Assembly: GCF_047675955.1 (NCBI RefSeq)
Contig: NC_132929.1
Span: 33,348,421 to 33,412,420, forward strand
Source: Chlorocebus sabaeus
Taxonomy: Eukaryota; Chordata; Mammalia; Primates; Cercopithecidae
DNA length: 64,000 bases
Direction: 5' to 3'
Below the pieces are notes generated by a model. It did no database searches, was not told the DNA's origin, and was given only the letters and a program-made list of their open reading frames with translations. Positions 11,561-28,319 of the stretch are shown in pieces. Position 1 is the stretch's first letter. Each line of letters starts with the position of its first letter. Position numbers and translations under genes: made by a program.

Positions 11561-13078
11561 TTTTAAAGATATAAATGCTCGTCTTTGATTAATTATTGAA
11601 TGGCCCTAAATAGTTTCTTAAATTTGCCTAGGGCTGATTTGTTTCCGAAGCCAGAATCCATCTTCAAAACTGCCGCCCAGAGCGTGGAAAAACCTCTAAA
11701 TTCTTTGCTTCACTTCTAGCCCAATGGCAGAATCTCTTTTGCTTGTCCAAATTGTGTGAAATTATTACCCAGAAAGGATTTAGAATGCTAACTGAAGTAC
11801 TTTGGTAGAACTGGATTGTGACGGACTAATTCCAAATAGGTCAAAATGATGCCATAGGGGTACATCTGTGGAGCAGGGACCGCTGGTGTTGGGGCACCTT
11901 GCTCGTTGCAGTCCTGGTCCTCCTTCCAGGTACTGTGTCCTGCGTCTGCTCCTCAACCGATTCCCTTTCTTATCTCCCATGTTCCCCTGTGGTCTTTCCC
12001 GTTGCCCACTGCTCCTGTTTCCTGGGAAAATTGCTAAACCCAAGTTTCAGTCTCTTCATGTGCAAAATCGGGTGAATGATGCCTTCGCCACAGGATTACG
12101 TGGCAGACACTTAGGACAATGCCTGACATACAGTAGGTGTTTATTAAATGGATGTTTTCATTCTCGTGCTCACTCTTCAAATGTCAACATACAGAATGAT
12201 ATATTGACTTTTTCTTGTTTCTGGTGTAGGAGTTGGAGAGCAAGCTCTGGGGTTGAGATGAAGTTCACCTTTGCCCACATCTGGATAGGTTACTTCTAAA
12301 TAACTTCAATTAAACAAGTGTTCAGCAAACCTGTATTATAGCTTCTCCCTGAAGTGAACAAATCAAGAGCATATCATCAGGTCACCTGGGGTAGTGTGCC
12401 TATTGCATCGCCTCCCTACTCACTGTCCCTCCCCCACAGCCCCTGCCATAGACATAGATGGTCATATATTGTCTCAGGAGAGCCACTGCCTTCCCTGAGC
12501 ACACCTGATTAGACCAGGATAGGCTCCTGACACAAGGGCCACCAAATGAGCTATGGCTGACTATGTCATGTCTGTGGCCCATGATGATGTCAGGGGGCAT
12601 ACTCTTTTTACTCCACTTCTGTTATTCTGGAAATACTCTCCGGGCTTTCCTCTGCCCTAGGGAGTGACTTACCTGATCATCTTAGGAGGGGGCTGTCGCC
12701 AGGGGCCATGAATGTTGCTGAGTCTCCAATGGCTGTCCCCTGAGTGATTTGCAGGACAGGGTAAAGGTTCCCATTTCAGATCCTACTGCCTGTGACAGGT
12801 GGTAGTGCGTCCACACACAGGATCTTCTTAGCAGGCCCATTGGCTCTCCACTGATTCATTCTCCAGCCTGGATTCCATCAACAAAAAGGGTGATCTATTG
12901 GCTTCCATTGGCTCCTTGTCTTATTTTTGTTTATTCAAAACTTGAGTAGAGAAGACAAGTTTTCCTTATTGGAGGTGGCCTCTATGATCGCAACATATCT
13001 AACATGAAAAAAGCAGATGGGCCCATCAAATCATCTCTCAGACATACAGAGACTGAATTAGGCAGCACTTTTCATTAA
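11561..13078. other. Unassigned sequence apart from one MIR
   Basis: This holds one MIR (annotated separately) and otherwise nothing that I can classify. The stretch 12400-12660 (gaccaggataggctcctgacacaagggcc) is reminiscent of a dispersed mammalian repeat, but the match is too loose to name. The 143-codon frame at 11868-12299 runs through the MIR, so it is not a gene. Confidence 0.4.
12027..12156 (+). repeat. MIR SINE
   Basis: The order is agtttcagtctcttcatgtg, aaaatcgggtgaatgatgcc, acaatgcctgacatacagta and ggtgtttattaaatg. This matches the MIR 3' half closely. Confidence 0.85.
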
Positions 13079-13084
13079 ATCCCC

Positions 13085-13515
13085 AACAGAAAACTCCCAC
13101 ATGTGCAGCTGTGACATGGGCAGGTATATTCACAGCAACATTGAGGAATTGGAAACTAGCTACATATTTATGAACAGGGATCAGTAAATGTTATTTCTTT
13201 TTATTATTTATTTGATGGAATATATATAGTGGTTAATAGGAATCAGCTAGATTGATATGTGTCAATATGGATGTAAATCCAAATCATTATGTTGAGTGAA
13301 AGAAGAAAACCATACCATGTGATATTTATGAAAGTGAAAACACACTTGAAGGAGAATAGCATGCATTGTGTGTGTGTGAAAGAGAACTAAAAAGTCTCCA
13401 CATCAACACAATGACAGTGATGGTGACAGGAACAGTGATCTGTTCAGAAGAGAGAGAGAGAGAGGTGGGAAATAGGGTTTGGTTGGTCCAAGAGAATTTT
13501 GTCTGTAATATTTTG
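13085..13515 (+). repeat. Old L1M ORF2 end and 3' UTR
   Basis: Degraded plus-strand L1 reads tattcacagcaacattgagg, then gatggaatatatatag, then ccaaatcattatgttgagtgaaagaag. These are the characteristic last codons of old L1 ORF2. A GA run (13449-13464) is present. The large minus-strand L1 begins at its right edge. Confidence 0.65.
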
Positions 13516-13736
13516 CTTTATTTACTTTTTAAAATTATACTTAAAGTTCTGGGGTACGTGTGCAGAACGTGCAAGTTTGTTACATAGGTATACACATGCC
13601 ATGGTGGTTTGCTGCAGCCATCAACCTGTCATCTACATTAGGTATTTCTCTTAATACCATCTCTCCCCTAGACCACAATCCCCGGCAGACCCCAGTGTGT
13701 GATGCTCCCCTCCCTATGTCCATGTATTCTCCCTGT

Positions 13737-17510
<3,774 letters not shown>

Positions 17511-17568
17511 GCTAGGGTGGCTATTTTGCCCATTAGTTGATGCAGTTTCTTCACAGTGTCAATGGTCT

Positions 17569-18594
17569 TTACAATTTGGTATGTTTTTGCAGTGGCTGGT
17601 ACTGGTTGTTCCTTTCCTTCTTTAGTGCTTCCTTCAGGAGCTCTCATAAGGCAGGCCTGGTGGTGACAAAATCTCTCAGCATTTGCTTGTCTGTAAAGGA
17701 TTTTATTTCTCCTTTGCTTATGAAGCTTAGTTTGGCTGGATATGAAATTCTAGGTTGAAAATTCTTTTCTGTAAGAATGTTGAATATTGGGTCCCACTCT
17801 CTTTTGGCTTGTAGGGTTTCTGCAGAGAGTTCCACTGTTAGTCTGATGTACTTTGCTTTGTGGGTAACAGGATCTTTCTCTCTGGCTGCCCTTAACATTT
17901 TTCCTTTCATTTCAACCTTGGTGAATCTGACAATTATGTGTCTTGGGGTTGCTCTTCTCAAGGAATATCTTTGTGGTGGTCTCTGTATTTCCTGAATTTG
18001 AATGTTGGCCTGTCTTGCTGGGTTGGGGAAGTTCTCCTGGATAATAACCTGAAGAGTGTTTTCCAACTTGGTTCCATTCTCCCTGTCACTTTCAGGTACA
18101 CCAATCAAACGTAGATTTGGTCTTTTCACATAGTCCCATATTTCTTGGAGGCTTTGTTAATTTCTTTTTACTCTTTTTTCTCCGGTCTTGTCTTTTTGCT
18201 TTATTTCATTCAGTTGATCTTCAGTCTCTGATACCCTTTCTTCTGCTTGATCTATTCAGCTATTGATACTTAGGTATGCTTTACGAAGTTCTCATGCTGT
18301 GTTTTTCAGCTTCATCAGGTCATTTATGTTCTTTTCTAAACTGGTTATTCTAGCTAGTGATTTGTCTAACCTTTTTTCAAGGTTCTTAGCTTCCTTGCAT
18401 TGGGTTAGAAAATGTTCCTTTAGCTCGGAGGAGCTGGTTATTACCAACCTTCTGAAGTCTACTTCTGTCAGTTTGTCAAACTCATTCTTTGTCCAGTTTT
18501 GTTCCCTTGCTGGCAAGGAGTTGTCATCCTTTGGAGGAGAAGAGGCATTCTGGTTTTTGGAATTTTTAGCCTTTTTGCACTGGTTTCTCCCCAT
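17569..18594 (-). pseudogene. L1 ORF1 pseudogene (RNA-binding chaperone)
   Basis: In an intact L1, ORF1p trimerises by a coiled coil and coats L1 RNA with RRM and C-terminal domains. The start MGRNQCKKAKNSKN is at 18594 on the minus strand, and the charged N-terminal and coiled-coil part is open down to 18292. The RRM/CTD part (MKRPNLRLIGVPESD at 18129, ATPRHIIVRFTKVEMK, RISYPAKLSFIS) is open to 17644 in the same frame, so an in-frame interruption lies between the two. The usual stop falls at about 17569. The length of about 342 codons matches the family norm of about 338. Confidence 0.9.
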
Positions 18595-18765
18595 CTTGGT
18601 GGATTTATCTACCTTTGGTCTTTGATGTTGGTGACCTTCGAATGGGGACTCTTTGAGTGGACATCCTTTTTGTTGATGTTGCTACTATTCCTTTCTGTTT
18701 GTTTGTTTTCCTTTTAACAATCAGGCCCCTCTGCTGCAGGTCTGCTAGAGTTTGCCTGGCAGATG

Positions 18766-18945
18766 CCCCTCTATTGGGATTAGTGTGATGTTTTTCTCGT
18801 GATTGGACTGGTGTTACAAATTCTTGGGAGGAAAATCACCGAAGCAGAGTGCCCTTTATCTTACTGTATGAAGGGACCCCGCATCAACAGGACGTACCAC
18901 TGTCAAAGTGCACCTGGCAAGTTACACTTGAAAAGTTGTTTTTCT
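18766..18945 (-). repeat. Old L1M 3' UTR fragment
   Basis: Read in reverse, atcacgagaaaaacatcaca followed by ctaatcccaatagaggggcat matches a phrase typical of L1MB/L1MC 3' UTRs. It abuts the 5' end of the large L1. The exact junction (about 18760-18776) is uncertain. Confidence 0.5.
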
Positions 18946-19430
18946 AGGCACTCTGTGATTCTCACAGAGATTCCCAAGGAGTGATTGTCAGCGAGGGTAG
19001 GAGTCGTCTCCAGTGGGGTGAGCCCTGACTCCTGAGCACCCTGAGATCTTTCATTTTCAAAAAGGCCTGGCTCAGTCCGTGGCTTCATTTTTGCAGATCT
19101 CCATCAGAGCAGAAACCAGGACTCGGTGGCATCCCGAGTGGCTGATTCTGGTTTCCTTGGGCTTCCAGTAGGAAATAGGAAACTTCTAGGGACTAGGGAC
19201 AGTTCCTGGGGCTCAAAGGAAACACACTAGTTAAAACCAGCTTCTCCTTTCCCAAGCAGCAGAGAGGGAGGTCTTGGAAGCACTAACATTTACATTAATA
19301 AAGAGTTGAAGAAAAGAAAAATGTCATTTCTTGTAGCTGACAAAGGCCAAGAAAATATTTGAGCCCTTGATATTTGCAGCAATCCTTTGGTGTGTCCTAA
19401 TTGATTCTCTGTCACAGATGCTCTAGCTAC
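18946..19430. other. Unassigned sequence
   Basis: Nothing recognisable. Base composition is slightly more balanced than its neighbours. Open frames are short and without domains. Confidence 0.35.
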
Positions 19431-19434
19431 TATT

Positions 19435-20285
19435 TCAAAACTTTGTCAGCTTTCATCCACCCTCAGCCACACTCCAACTGACAGCCATACCCCAACTGAT
19501 GCTCTTAGCCCCAGGTAACTGCCTCCTGTCTTACTGGAAGGATGAAAGCCAGGTGTCCTCAGCTTCCCCGCTATACCTCGGCATCTCCCTATGTCCTCAC
19601 TTCTCCCTTCTCTCCATCGCCAAGGAGGAAGGCCAATTCCTGCAATTTGCACCAACTCCACAGATAAATTCCTCTCCTTTAATCTGCCCCTTTCCACTGC
19701 CTCCTCCTGCTCAGCTCATCATGCCCTAGCTGAAGTCTCTTCTCCCCAAACTTGTGCCTTCTCTGTGTGAAAGAATGACTGCCAAGACTGTTAATGGTCT
19801 GACCCTTACAACCCGACCCCCACATTGCTACATTTCTTACCTCTAAGCCCCAGCCTAACCAAGCCATTGTTGTTCCTAGATAGTGTCAGGCTCCCTCTTC
19901 CTTCTGGGCCTCTGAACCAGCTGTCTCCACCACCTGAAATAGTCTCTCTCTGCTGCCTTGCACCCTGCCTCTTTGGCTGGCCAACTCTAGGGCTTCCTGA
20001 CTCCCATCCTGGCAGGCCTGGCTTTCAAAGCACTTCCTTTGAGAAACCTTCCTTGACTTCCAGAAACCAAAGCAGGGCCCCTCTGTGTTCTCTGAGTGCA
20101 CCTATGCACCCTCTCTTAGCACTTATCTCACAGCATGAAAACTGTATGTTTCCATTCTTGGTTCTGTCTCCCACTGGATTACAAGCCCCGTGAGGGAGCA
20201 GAGAACACCTTGCCTGTTACTACATTCCCAAGATGCTGGACTTGACAACTAGCTGGAGCCCAATAGACATCTGTTGAGTTAAAAG
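19435..20285 (+). repeat. L2 LINE, 3' part
   Basis: The L2 3' region is readable. It includes gaaaccttccttgacttcca, cttagcacttatctcacagc, ctcccactggattacaagcccc and the tail caatagacatctgttgagtt. L2 is a pre-eutherian LINE, the partner of MIR. Long open frames on both strands here are chance by-products of its C-rich composition. Confidence 0.75.
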
Positions 20286-20340
20286 AACACTTTGTCTTCA
20301 ACAGAAACCCTTGAGTGCCTGTTGGTTACACTTGATCACC

Positions 20341-20367
20341 CATACCCCAAACTACTATTTTGGGGTA

Positions 20368-20369
<2 letters not shown>
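20341..20369. repeat. 11-bp perfect inverted repeat at an Alu break
   Basis: cataccccaaa (20341-20351) is the exact reverse complement of tttggggtatg (20359-20369), with a 7-nt loop. The second arm runs straight into the broken tail side of the adjacent Alu. Confidence 0.85.
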
Positions 20370-20664
<295 letters not shown>

Positions 20665-21138
20665 TGAAATGTTCTTCCAGATCACTTCCCCAGTGTAACG
20701 TCCATTGGTCCCTTCTCAGTCTTGACCTACTCAGTCTCTCTGAAGCCTCAGATACTCTTGATTAATTTCTTTTCCATATAATTGTCTCTTCCTTTGATTC
20801 TTGGAATATTGTTCTCTCCTCCCAGCCCCCCACCTCTGTGACTTCTCTTTCTCAGAATGCATCAATTCCTTCTGTCCACTATTTTAACAGGTTTCAAAAT
20901 CACTCCTGTCATTTCTTCTGTACTTCTCTTCCTTGGTTCCCTGTTTCTGTGAAGAGCATCAGCATCCTTCATGGCATGAAGGCTGGAACCTGCAGCATCC
21001 TCTTCCACTTCCCTCTCCACTAATGAAAGTTTCTAACTAGGAATAGCCAAGTCTAGCACACTCTGCTACCTAAACATCACTACACATGTCTAACCTTTGC
21101 TGTAGTTCAGGTCTTCATCCCTTCTTGGTTGGGAGGGT

Positions 21139-21787
21139 TTTGTTTTTGTTTTTTAGAGACAGAGTCTTTCTCTATTGCCCAAGCTGGGTGTAATGGCGCC
21201 ATCATGGCTCACTGGCACTTCAAACTTCTGGGCTCAAGTGATCCTTCTGCCTTAGCCTCCTGAGTAGTTAGGACTAAAGGCACGTGCCACCATATCCAGC
21301 TAATTAAATTTTTTTTTTTTTCCCTAAGAGATGGAGTCTTGCACCAGGCATGGTGGTTCACTCACACTTGTAATCCCAGCACTTTTTGGGGCCAAGGTGG
21401 GTGGATCACTTGAGGTCAGGAGTTTGAGACCAGTCTGGCCAACATGGTGAAACCCTGTCTCTACTAAAAATGCAAAAATTTGCCATGTGCCATGTAGTCC
21501 CAGCTACTCAGGAAGCTGAGGTGGGAGGATCACTTGAACCTGGGAGGCGGAGGCTGCAGTGAGCTGAGATTGCAGCACTGCACTCCAAACTGGGTGACAG
21601 AGCGAGACCCTGCCTCAAAAAAACAAACAAACAAAAAACAAAAACAAAAAACAAAACACACACACACAAAAGAGATGGGGTCTTGCTATGTTGCCCATAC
21701 TGATCTCAAACTCCTGCCTTCAATTGATGTTCTTGCCTCAGTCTTCCAAAGTGTTGGGTTTACAGGTGTGAGCCACTGTGCCTGGCC
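21139..21787 (-). mobile_element. AluJ split by a later Alu
   Basis: The reverse right arm lies at 21139-21340 (gagacagagtctttctctattg to aagagatggagtctt). It resumes at 21670 (aagagatggggtctt, then gctatgttgcccatactg) and ends at cctggcc. The order and contents are AluJ type (ggctcaagtgatccttctgcc). The break is exactly where the AluS inserted. Confidence 0.9.
21341..21669 (+). mobile_element. AluS inserted inside the AluJ
   Basis: A full dimer runs from gcaccaggcatggtgg to the tail of mixed A, caaa and cacaca repeats. Target duplications are aagagatggagtctt (21326-21340) and aagagatggggtctt (21670-21684), 14 of 15 equal. The target lies in the T-rich linker side of the older Alu, matching the L1 endonuclease preference. 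Confidence 0.95.
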
Positions 21788-22234
21788 TGGCCTTTGCTTG
21801 GGTTATTGATGACTGTCATAACCTCTAAATTGGTCCTACCGCTGGCCCCACTCCATTGTCTCCCATGTAGCCTTTCCTTTACAGCGTTCTGGCCGTGTTA
21901 CACCATTGCTCAAATTGTGCAATTGCTGTCTGTTGTCCTTGGAATAAAGCCCAAACTCCTAAGGAACAACTCAGAAGAGTTAAGGAGGAAGATCCTCTTC
22001 AGTCTGGCGTGACCAATATTTCCAGCCTCGTATTCTAACGCATGACTTCTTGTACCTCAACTATTTCCTGTCCTTTCTTGCCTACCTGCCTCTTCTTCCA
22101 CCTGGACTGTCCTTCCTCATCACTTCTTCATGGAGAACTCTTACCAAGCCTCACTTAGCATAAAGTTGCTTCTCTCATGAAGTCTTCCCTGATCTTTGGG
22201 CTCCGGGCTCTGTTTTACTCAGGCATTGTCATGC

Positions 22235-22570
22235 TTTGCTGCCTTAAAAAATAAATCCTGAAATCTCAGGGGCTCAACCTAGTACTTCTTACTAACATCA
22301 GAGTCTATTGTGAGCTAAGAAGCTCTCCTTGGTAGGTCTTTTCCAGTGGTGACTTAGGGATCTCAGCTGCTTCCCTCAATCAACTCTTCCATCCCAGGAT
22401 TATCCATTTCCATGGGTGAGGAGGAGAGAGGGAAGGCCTAGAAGAATGCATACCTGCTTTTAATGGCCTCAAGCCAGGAGCTACCCATCACTTATATTCA
22501 TAATCCCATTGGTAAGAGCACAAATCATAGGGTCCCAAATGAACTACGGGGAGGCTGGAAAAGTAGTTGA
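22235..22570 (-). repeat. MaLR LTR, MLT1J/K-like (decayed)
   Basis: cttcttactaacatcagagtc, then gagctaagaagctctccttgg, and later gtcccaaatgaactacgggg resemble the reverse of the same LTR family as 10207-10588. It is more diverged and the borders are soft. Confidence 0.35.
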
Positions 22571-22900
22571 AGCACATGGAAATTTGGTTTGCACTGCTTT
22601 GTCAGTGGCTCCTCCAGCAGGTCACCAGCTGTCACAGTTTGCCTGGGACTGTCTGGATTTCAGTACTGACGAGTCCCATGTCCTAGAAAAACTGTCAGTT
22701 CTGGGCAGACAGAGACTGTTGGTCACCTCCAGTCCTTTGCCTGTAATTCTGTACAACCATTTCACAGTTATCTATGTTTCTACTTCATCTATATCTAGAT
22801 TACAAACTTCTAGGAAGCAGGGACTGGATCACAGGGATCTTTTTCATCCTCTACCAGGTCAAGAATATTGTGTGTACAAAGTAGATAACCATAAATGTAG
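22571..22900 (+). repeat. Old repeat remnants including an L2 3' end
   Basis: At 22795-22895, gattacaaacttctaggaagcagggactgg and agtagataacc follow the L2 3' end. At 22620-22735, cagtttgcctgggactgtc and a reversed cagttctgggcagac...ggtcacc form a symmetrical pattern seen in a dispersed repeat that I cannot name. No gene is seen. Confidence 0.4.
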
Positions 22901-22904
22901 GGAT

Positions 22905-23350
22905 AGGTTTTACATATCATTTTGTTTTTTGATTACACGAGTAATATATATTTAGTGTAAAAACAGGTGAGCAAAAAGAGAAAAAACAATTTTTAAAATT
23001 ATCTTAATTACTAGCCCTTTTTAGAAATTACCATTTCGCTTTTGGAGTACACATATACTCACATGCACATATGCCTGGGGATAGAATATATGGGAATTAT
23101 AAAGAAAAACTAGATATTTCACAGGCTGTTCTGTAGGTTCTTTTTCTCATTGAATAACATATCACAAATGTCTATAGCATTAAATTGAAAATGATATAAT
23201 TAAATGATTTGCATTTGTTGAGCCCAAATTGTAATACATGTAGGAATGCTGGTATGATTAGCAGCTGTATCATGTTCTATAACTTGGCATGCTAACCATT
23301 TTGTGTAATTGAAAGGTTGTGTTTCCCTTTTTGATGTAAATGCAAGGGAC
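22905..23350 (-). repeat. Old L1 3' end
   Basis: Reverse L1M-type 3' UTR. Clues are ttttttgattacacgagtaata, ttttctcattgaataacat, atcacaaatgtctatagc and the AT-rich drift typical of these tails. It is strongly diverged, so the family call is approximate. Confidence 0.4.
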
Positions 23351-23450
23351 ATGAATTGTTCCAGAACACAGCAAAAGATAGGCAGCTACCCAGTTTATTA
23401 CGTAAAGCAAACACAACCTTGGTATCCATAACTGATCAATATATCATTAG

Positions 23451-23813
23451 TGTATTAGTCTGTTCTTGTGGTGCTAATAAAGACGTACCCAAGACTGGGT
23501 AATTAATAAAGGAAGGAGGTTTAATTGACTCACAGTTCCACATGACTGGGGAGGCCTCACAATCATGGTGGAAGATAAAAAAGGAGCAATGTCATGTCTT
23601 ATATGGCAGCAGGCAAGAGAGCATGAGGAGGAAAACTCCCCTTTATAAGACTATCATATCTCATGAGACTTATTTATTATCATGAGAATAGCATGGGAAG
23701 GACCACCCCCATGATTCAATTACCTCCCACCGTGTCCCTCCCACGACACATGGGAATTATGGGAGCTACAATTCAAGATGGGATTTGGGTTGGGACACAG
23801 CCAAACCATATCA
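23451..23813 (-). mobile_element. Solo MaLR LTR (THE1/MST class)
   Basis: A complete LTR of 363 bases in reverse runs from tgtattagtctgttcttgtg to ccaaaccatatca, with gaggcctcacaatcatggtgg and attcaattacctcccaccgtg inside. The 5-bp target duplication attag is exact (23446-23450 and 23814-23818). With no internal region, it is a solo LTR left by recombination between the two LTRs of a MaLR element. These are ancient non-infectious ERVL-related retrotransposons. Confidence 0.95.
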
Positions 23814-23944
23814 ATTAGCAAAATAAAGAAAGAAAAACTACAGAGCAAGATCACTTTAGGAATGTTTATCTTAAATGAAATATAAGAAAATAATGTAAGA
23901 TGATATTGAATAAATTAATAATTTTGATGATAATGCAAGCTAAC

Positions 23945-24112
23945 ATTTGTAGAGATGTTTCCAAGTGCCAACCAGGGGTCTCAGTGCTTTACATACACTG
24001 TGAAGTACCATTGTAGAGATGAAGAAACTGAGGTACAGAAAAGGTAACTTGTGCAAGTTTACATTACTAGTAACTGTACACGAAGATCACATCTGGCTTT
24101 GATTCCAGCAAT
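23945..24112 (-). repeat. MIR SINE
   Basis: The reverse MIR reads cagtgctttacatacac, then gtagagatgaagaaactgaggtacag, then aaaggtaacttgtgcaagtt and a diverged ctggctttgattcca. Confidence 0.8.
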
Positions 24113-24419
24113 GCGTGGATAGATCATTTCAAGGAAATGTGATACAATGTAGTTGAACAATAGATTCAACAAGGAAACAAAGATCATATTGATAGACTTG
24201 AATGCTTGGAGACAATGCCTCTTTCTATGAAAATATTACAGAAAAACAGGAGCAGAATATTTGTTTATACCAAGGAGTACATTTTTCAAACTAATGCATT
24301 ATTCTGTTAAAAATCAGTTTCAAAGCATGGATTCCTCATTTCCACCTACCAGCAACCAAAATATAAATCACCTAGCAATATTTTATAGAACCTACAAAAG
24401 TTTTCTCTGTTCCAAGAAA
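24113..24419. other. Unassigned sequence
   Basis: AT-rich stretch with no recognisable gene or element. It may be an extension of the old L1 tail that follows. Confidence 0.35.
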
Positions 24420-25298
<879 letters not shown>

Positions 25299-25299
25299 A

Positions 25300-25494
25300 A
25301 CTATTTACATAGCATTTGCATTGTATTAGTTCGTGTAAGCTAGAGATGATTTAAAGTATAGGAGAGTTTACATGTGTGCATAGGTTATATGTTAATATCA
25401 CACCATTTTATATCAGAGACTTGAGCATCCATGGATTTTGGTATCCATGGTAGTCCTGGAATCAATACCCCGGGGATACTGAGAGATGACTGTA
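25300..25494. mobile_element. MER2-type (Tigger superfamily) end fragment
   Basis: tagagatgatttaaagtatagg, then cttgagcatccatggatttt, then ccggggatactgagagatgactgta is the characteristic end of MER2, a non-autonomous Tigger relative. Only this end is present. The fragment abuts the old L1 on its left. Confidence 0.75.
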
Positions 25495-25589
25495 ATTCAA
25501 ATGAGATATGGGTGACATATATGAGATAGATGTGTGACACATATGAGTTGTATGCATGACAAAATGTTATTGTGAGTTGTGATTACTTT

Positions 25590-25840
25590 GAATAAAAGAA
25601 GGGATGCATCTTGCACTTGAATAGGAAGAATATATAACATGAAGCTGTCAGTTCCTCCCAAAATGTAATACAATGCCAAAAGGAATTTTCTTAGAATTTT
25701 CCTAAATGATTCTAAAAGTTATCTGGAAGAATGAGCAAGGGAGAATTCCAACAAATGTTCTAAAAAAGAAAAGTAAAGAGAGGAAGCATCCCCATTAAAT
25801 TTTTAGAAAGCAATATAACAGTTAAAGCAATAGCCGAGCA
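25590..25840 (+). repeat. Old L1M/HAL1 ORF2 fragment
   Basis: caatgccaaaaggaattttct, then aaatgattctaaaagttatctggaagaatgagcaag, then agcaatataacagttaaagcaat follow the ORF2 stretch after the reverse transcriptase domain. The piece is short and diverged. Confidence 0.5.
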
Positions 25841-28310
25841 AACTGGAGCACATCCCCTTCTCATGAGTGCCAAGCAACTTCTATCCGTGTTAGCTGATGG
25901 GGAAAGGAGTCTTTCCACCAGCTCATAAAAACTCCTGGAGCTCAAGGTTGTCAAAACCACTTCATTCCTCAACTGTCAATAAATAAGAGCAGAAAGAGAT
26001 CCAAATAGAAGTTTGTTGTTTTCCACAAGGCCTTGCTTTCCATGGGGAGGGACCCTCAATGGTAACTAGAAGTGCTATCATTGGGCCAAGTTGTCTCTCT
26101 TATCTCATAGTTTATTTAACATGATAAAAATAGCTATGTTGGTATCACGCTTTTAACTTTTTAAAGAACATTCTGTTACATAAATTGAGTGTGCAGAAAG
26201 AACTAGGAGGCACAGCTCTATCTCCAAATAATAGCCATGGTACTGAGAATTCTTGTGATTGTGTGTGAGGTGGGCACGGGACAGGAGTGGCCTGCAGTTT
26301 GGTCAGCGTTGGCTGTGTTAGAGTTTGCTGACTTAAAGACAGAAAAATAGAGCTGTTTGTGCCCCCAACTCAGAGTCTGAAAATACCAGGGATTAGACTC
26401 TTTCCCTGGCTGCCCTTGTTTAAAACATGTTCCTCTGAGGACTCATGGTCAGTCTCTATAAAAACACAAATTCATTTGCTAAAATCCGTCTGTAGGAGAC
26501 TTTTCCATATGACGTTGTTCCACAGCTCTTTTGAAGAAAAGAATAATTTGAAAGGAGGACACCAACAACACATAATGCATTTAGAAAGGGAGAGAGATAT
26601 GCGCTTACCAACCCGCCTCACACAGGCTCTACAAACAGCAATGTCAAACTAGTTGGCATTGACACCCAAGCCCTCTGAGCTCAAAGCGAGAGGCACCTCA
26701 GAGTTTCCACCATCTGAAGAGGACCTTGGCTTTTTGCTTTGAAGTGTTTCCTTTGAAGGTCAAGGTAGAGGGTCCTTGCTAACTAAAGACATTGCTAAAC
26801 TATAGAAGGATGTGGCCTCCGCTCCATCACACATTTGTAATGTTCACATGAGGTTAACAAAACAAATGGTTTTGACTGTAATGCGTGAGCTGGGGCTGGC
26901 CTTTCTTTTCAACTTGTCCCTGTCACTGGAATACTTCTGAAGGATAAGGTGGGACCCGGTAGGGTCTAAACCAGTTACTGAGTTAATTTCAAGTTTCTTG
27001 AATCCCCATGATCATCCAGTCAGAGGTGGTGTCTGCAAACAACTGCTGATTGTCAAGATGATGCAGACTGGACTTGGAGATAGAAGACCTGCCTCAAAAT
27101 CCCAGCTGCCCTTCTGAAGCAGGGTCCTCTCTGGCAAGTCACTTCACGGTTATTCTTATCCATCTGCTTGTACTAATTCCCGCTGAAGAATTTCTTAAGT
27201 AGAACCATTGAAAAACCCAACATTTTCTGAGATTTTTTGAGCCTAGACCCCAAAAGTAGGTAAGACTTACAAACTGAATCCTAAGAGATAGATGTCTTGG
27301 CCCATAAGAGAAACTCCATCCCTGAGACAGGCTGAACCTCGGCAGAGTTCTGCTAATAAGAGTGACTGGGTAGTTAATAAGTGTGCAGTAGGCAGCTCCC
27401 TTCTACTCAGACCACCTCTCTGCAATGCAACAAGCATCACTAGAATATTTGTACTGAATGAATCATTTATTTTGGTATCTCCAGTCCCTAGCACAGGTCT
27501 AGGCATATAGTATTAGTTGAATTCAGTTAATTAGGAAATGTAGCATGTTCTCTGTGCACTCACTCCTACCCCCATCCACACAAATATTTGGCTTACATTG
27601 TGAGTATGCTAAAAATAATGTGTATTATAAATTGAATCTAAAAGACTTTCTCCATCTGGAGGAAACGGGCTGTCTAGAAGCGTCAGAAAAACTGGACATG
27701 TCCGATAACTACAAGAAACTTTGATCAACTATTTTGTTTTGAGATTGATGCAAGTAACACATACCCCCAACCTCATCCTCTCTGATAAAGTTACTCATGG
27801 GATTTGAAATGGATGTTGCATATGCCAGCTACCAAATGGCCTGTCTCAGAGCCCCAAAGAGTCATATGTTTGGATAAAGTCCCTCCAGCCCCTCTGTTGT
27901 TGTTTATCTCGAGTCCTCATTCAAGGGGCTTCTTCCATCTCAGTTTTTTTTTTCCCCCAAGTAAATACCACCCAGAAGCTAGGAGATCAAGAAAGTGTGC
28001 AAGATGGGTGGGGGTAGGCTATATGATTTTTAGAAAGGTGAAAGAACAGGCTTGTTTGGGGCTAAAATAATAATATTGGCTATTGCAAGTTAGGATTCCA
28101 TATGTAAATACAAACATAGATAAATACATATATATATATACACTTATATATACATTTATATTTCTCTCCCCCCCAATCTATGCATTCATCCATGTCATCT
28201 GCTCCTGTATCTGAGAGCATAGGGTGTATAAATTACATTTTAAAATTTTAAACAGCTACCTTAGTGCTCGGGCAAAAGGAGTCAGTTTTCTCTATATTCA
28301 CAGCTATTTG
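25841..28310. other. Sparse region: one MIR, one L2 tail, one TA repeat
   Basis: A plus-strand MIR lies at about 27060-27195 (acttggagatagaagacctgcc, then ctggcaagtcacttc). An L2-type tail lies at about 27440-27520 (gtatctccagtccctagcaca). A TA-rich microsatellite lies at 28121-28165. The rest is unassigned. No open frame over 100 codons occurs, and I see no exon with convincing splice sites. Confidence 0.45.
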
Positions 28311-28319
28311 TATCTTTCT

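Noticed and set aside
17644..18625. Intact L1 ORF1 or a mobile L1
   Set aside because: In-frame stops separate the coiled-coil and RRM parts, the 5' UTR promoter is mostly missing and ORF2 is broken in many places.
19825..20193. 122-codon plus-strand frame as a gene
   Set aside because: It lies in an L2 3' region whose C-rich text gives open frames on both strands. It has no domain.
22509..22955. 148-codon plus-strand frame as a gene
   Set aside because: It spans an MLT1-like remnant, an L2 tail and the start of an old L1 3' end. A frame crossing three repeat borders is not a conserved gene.
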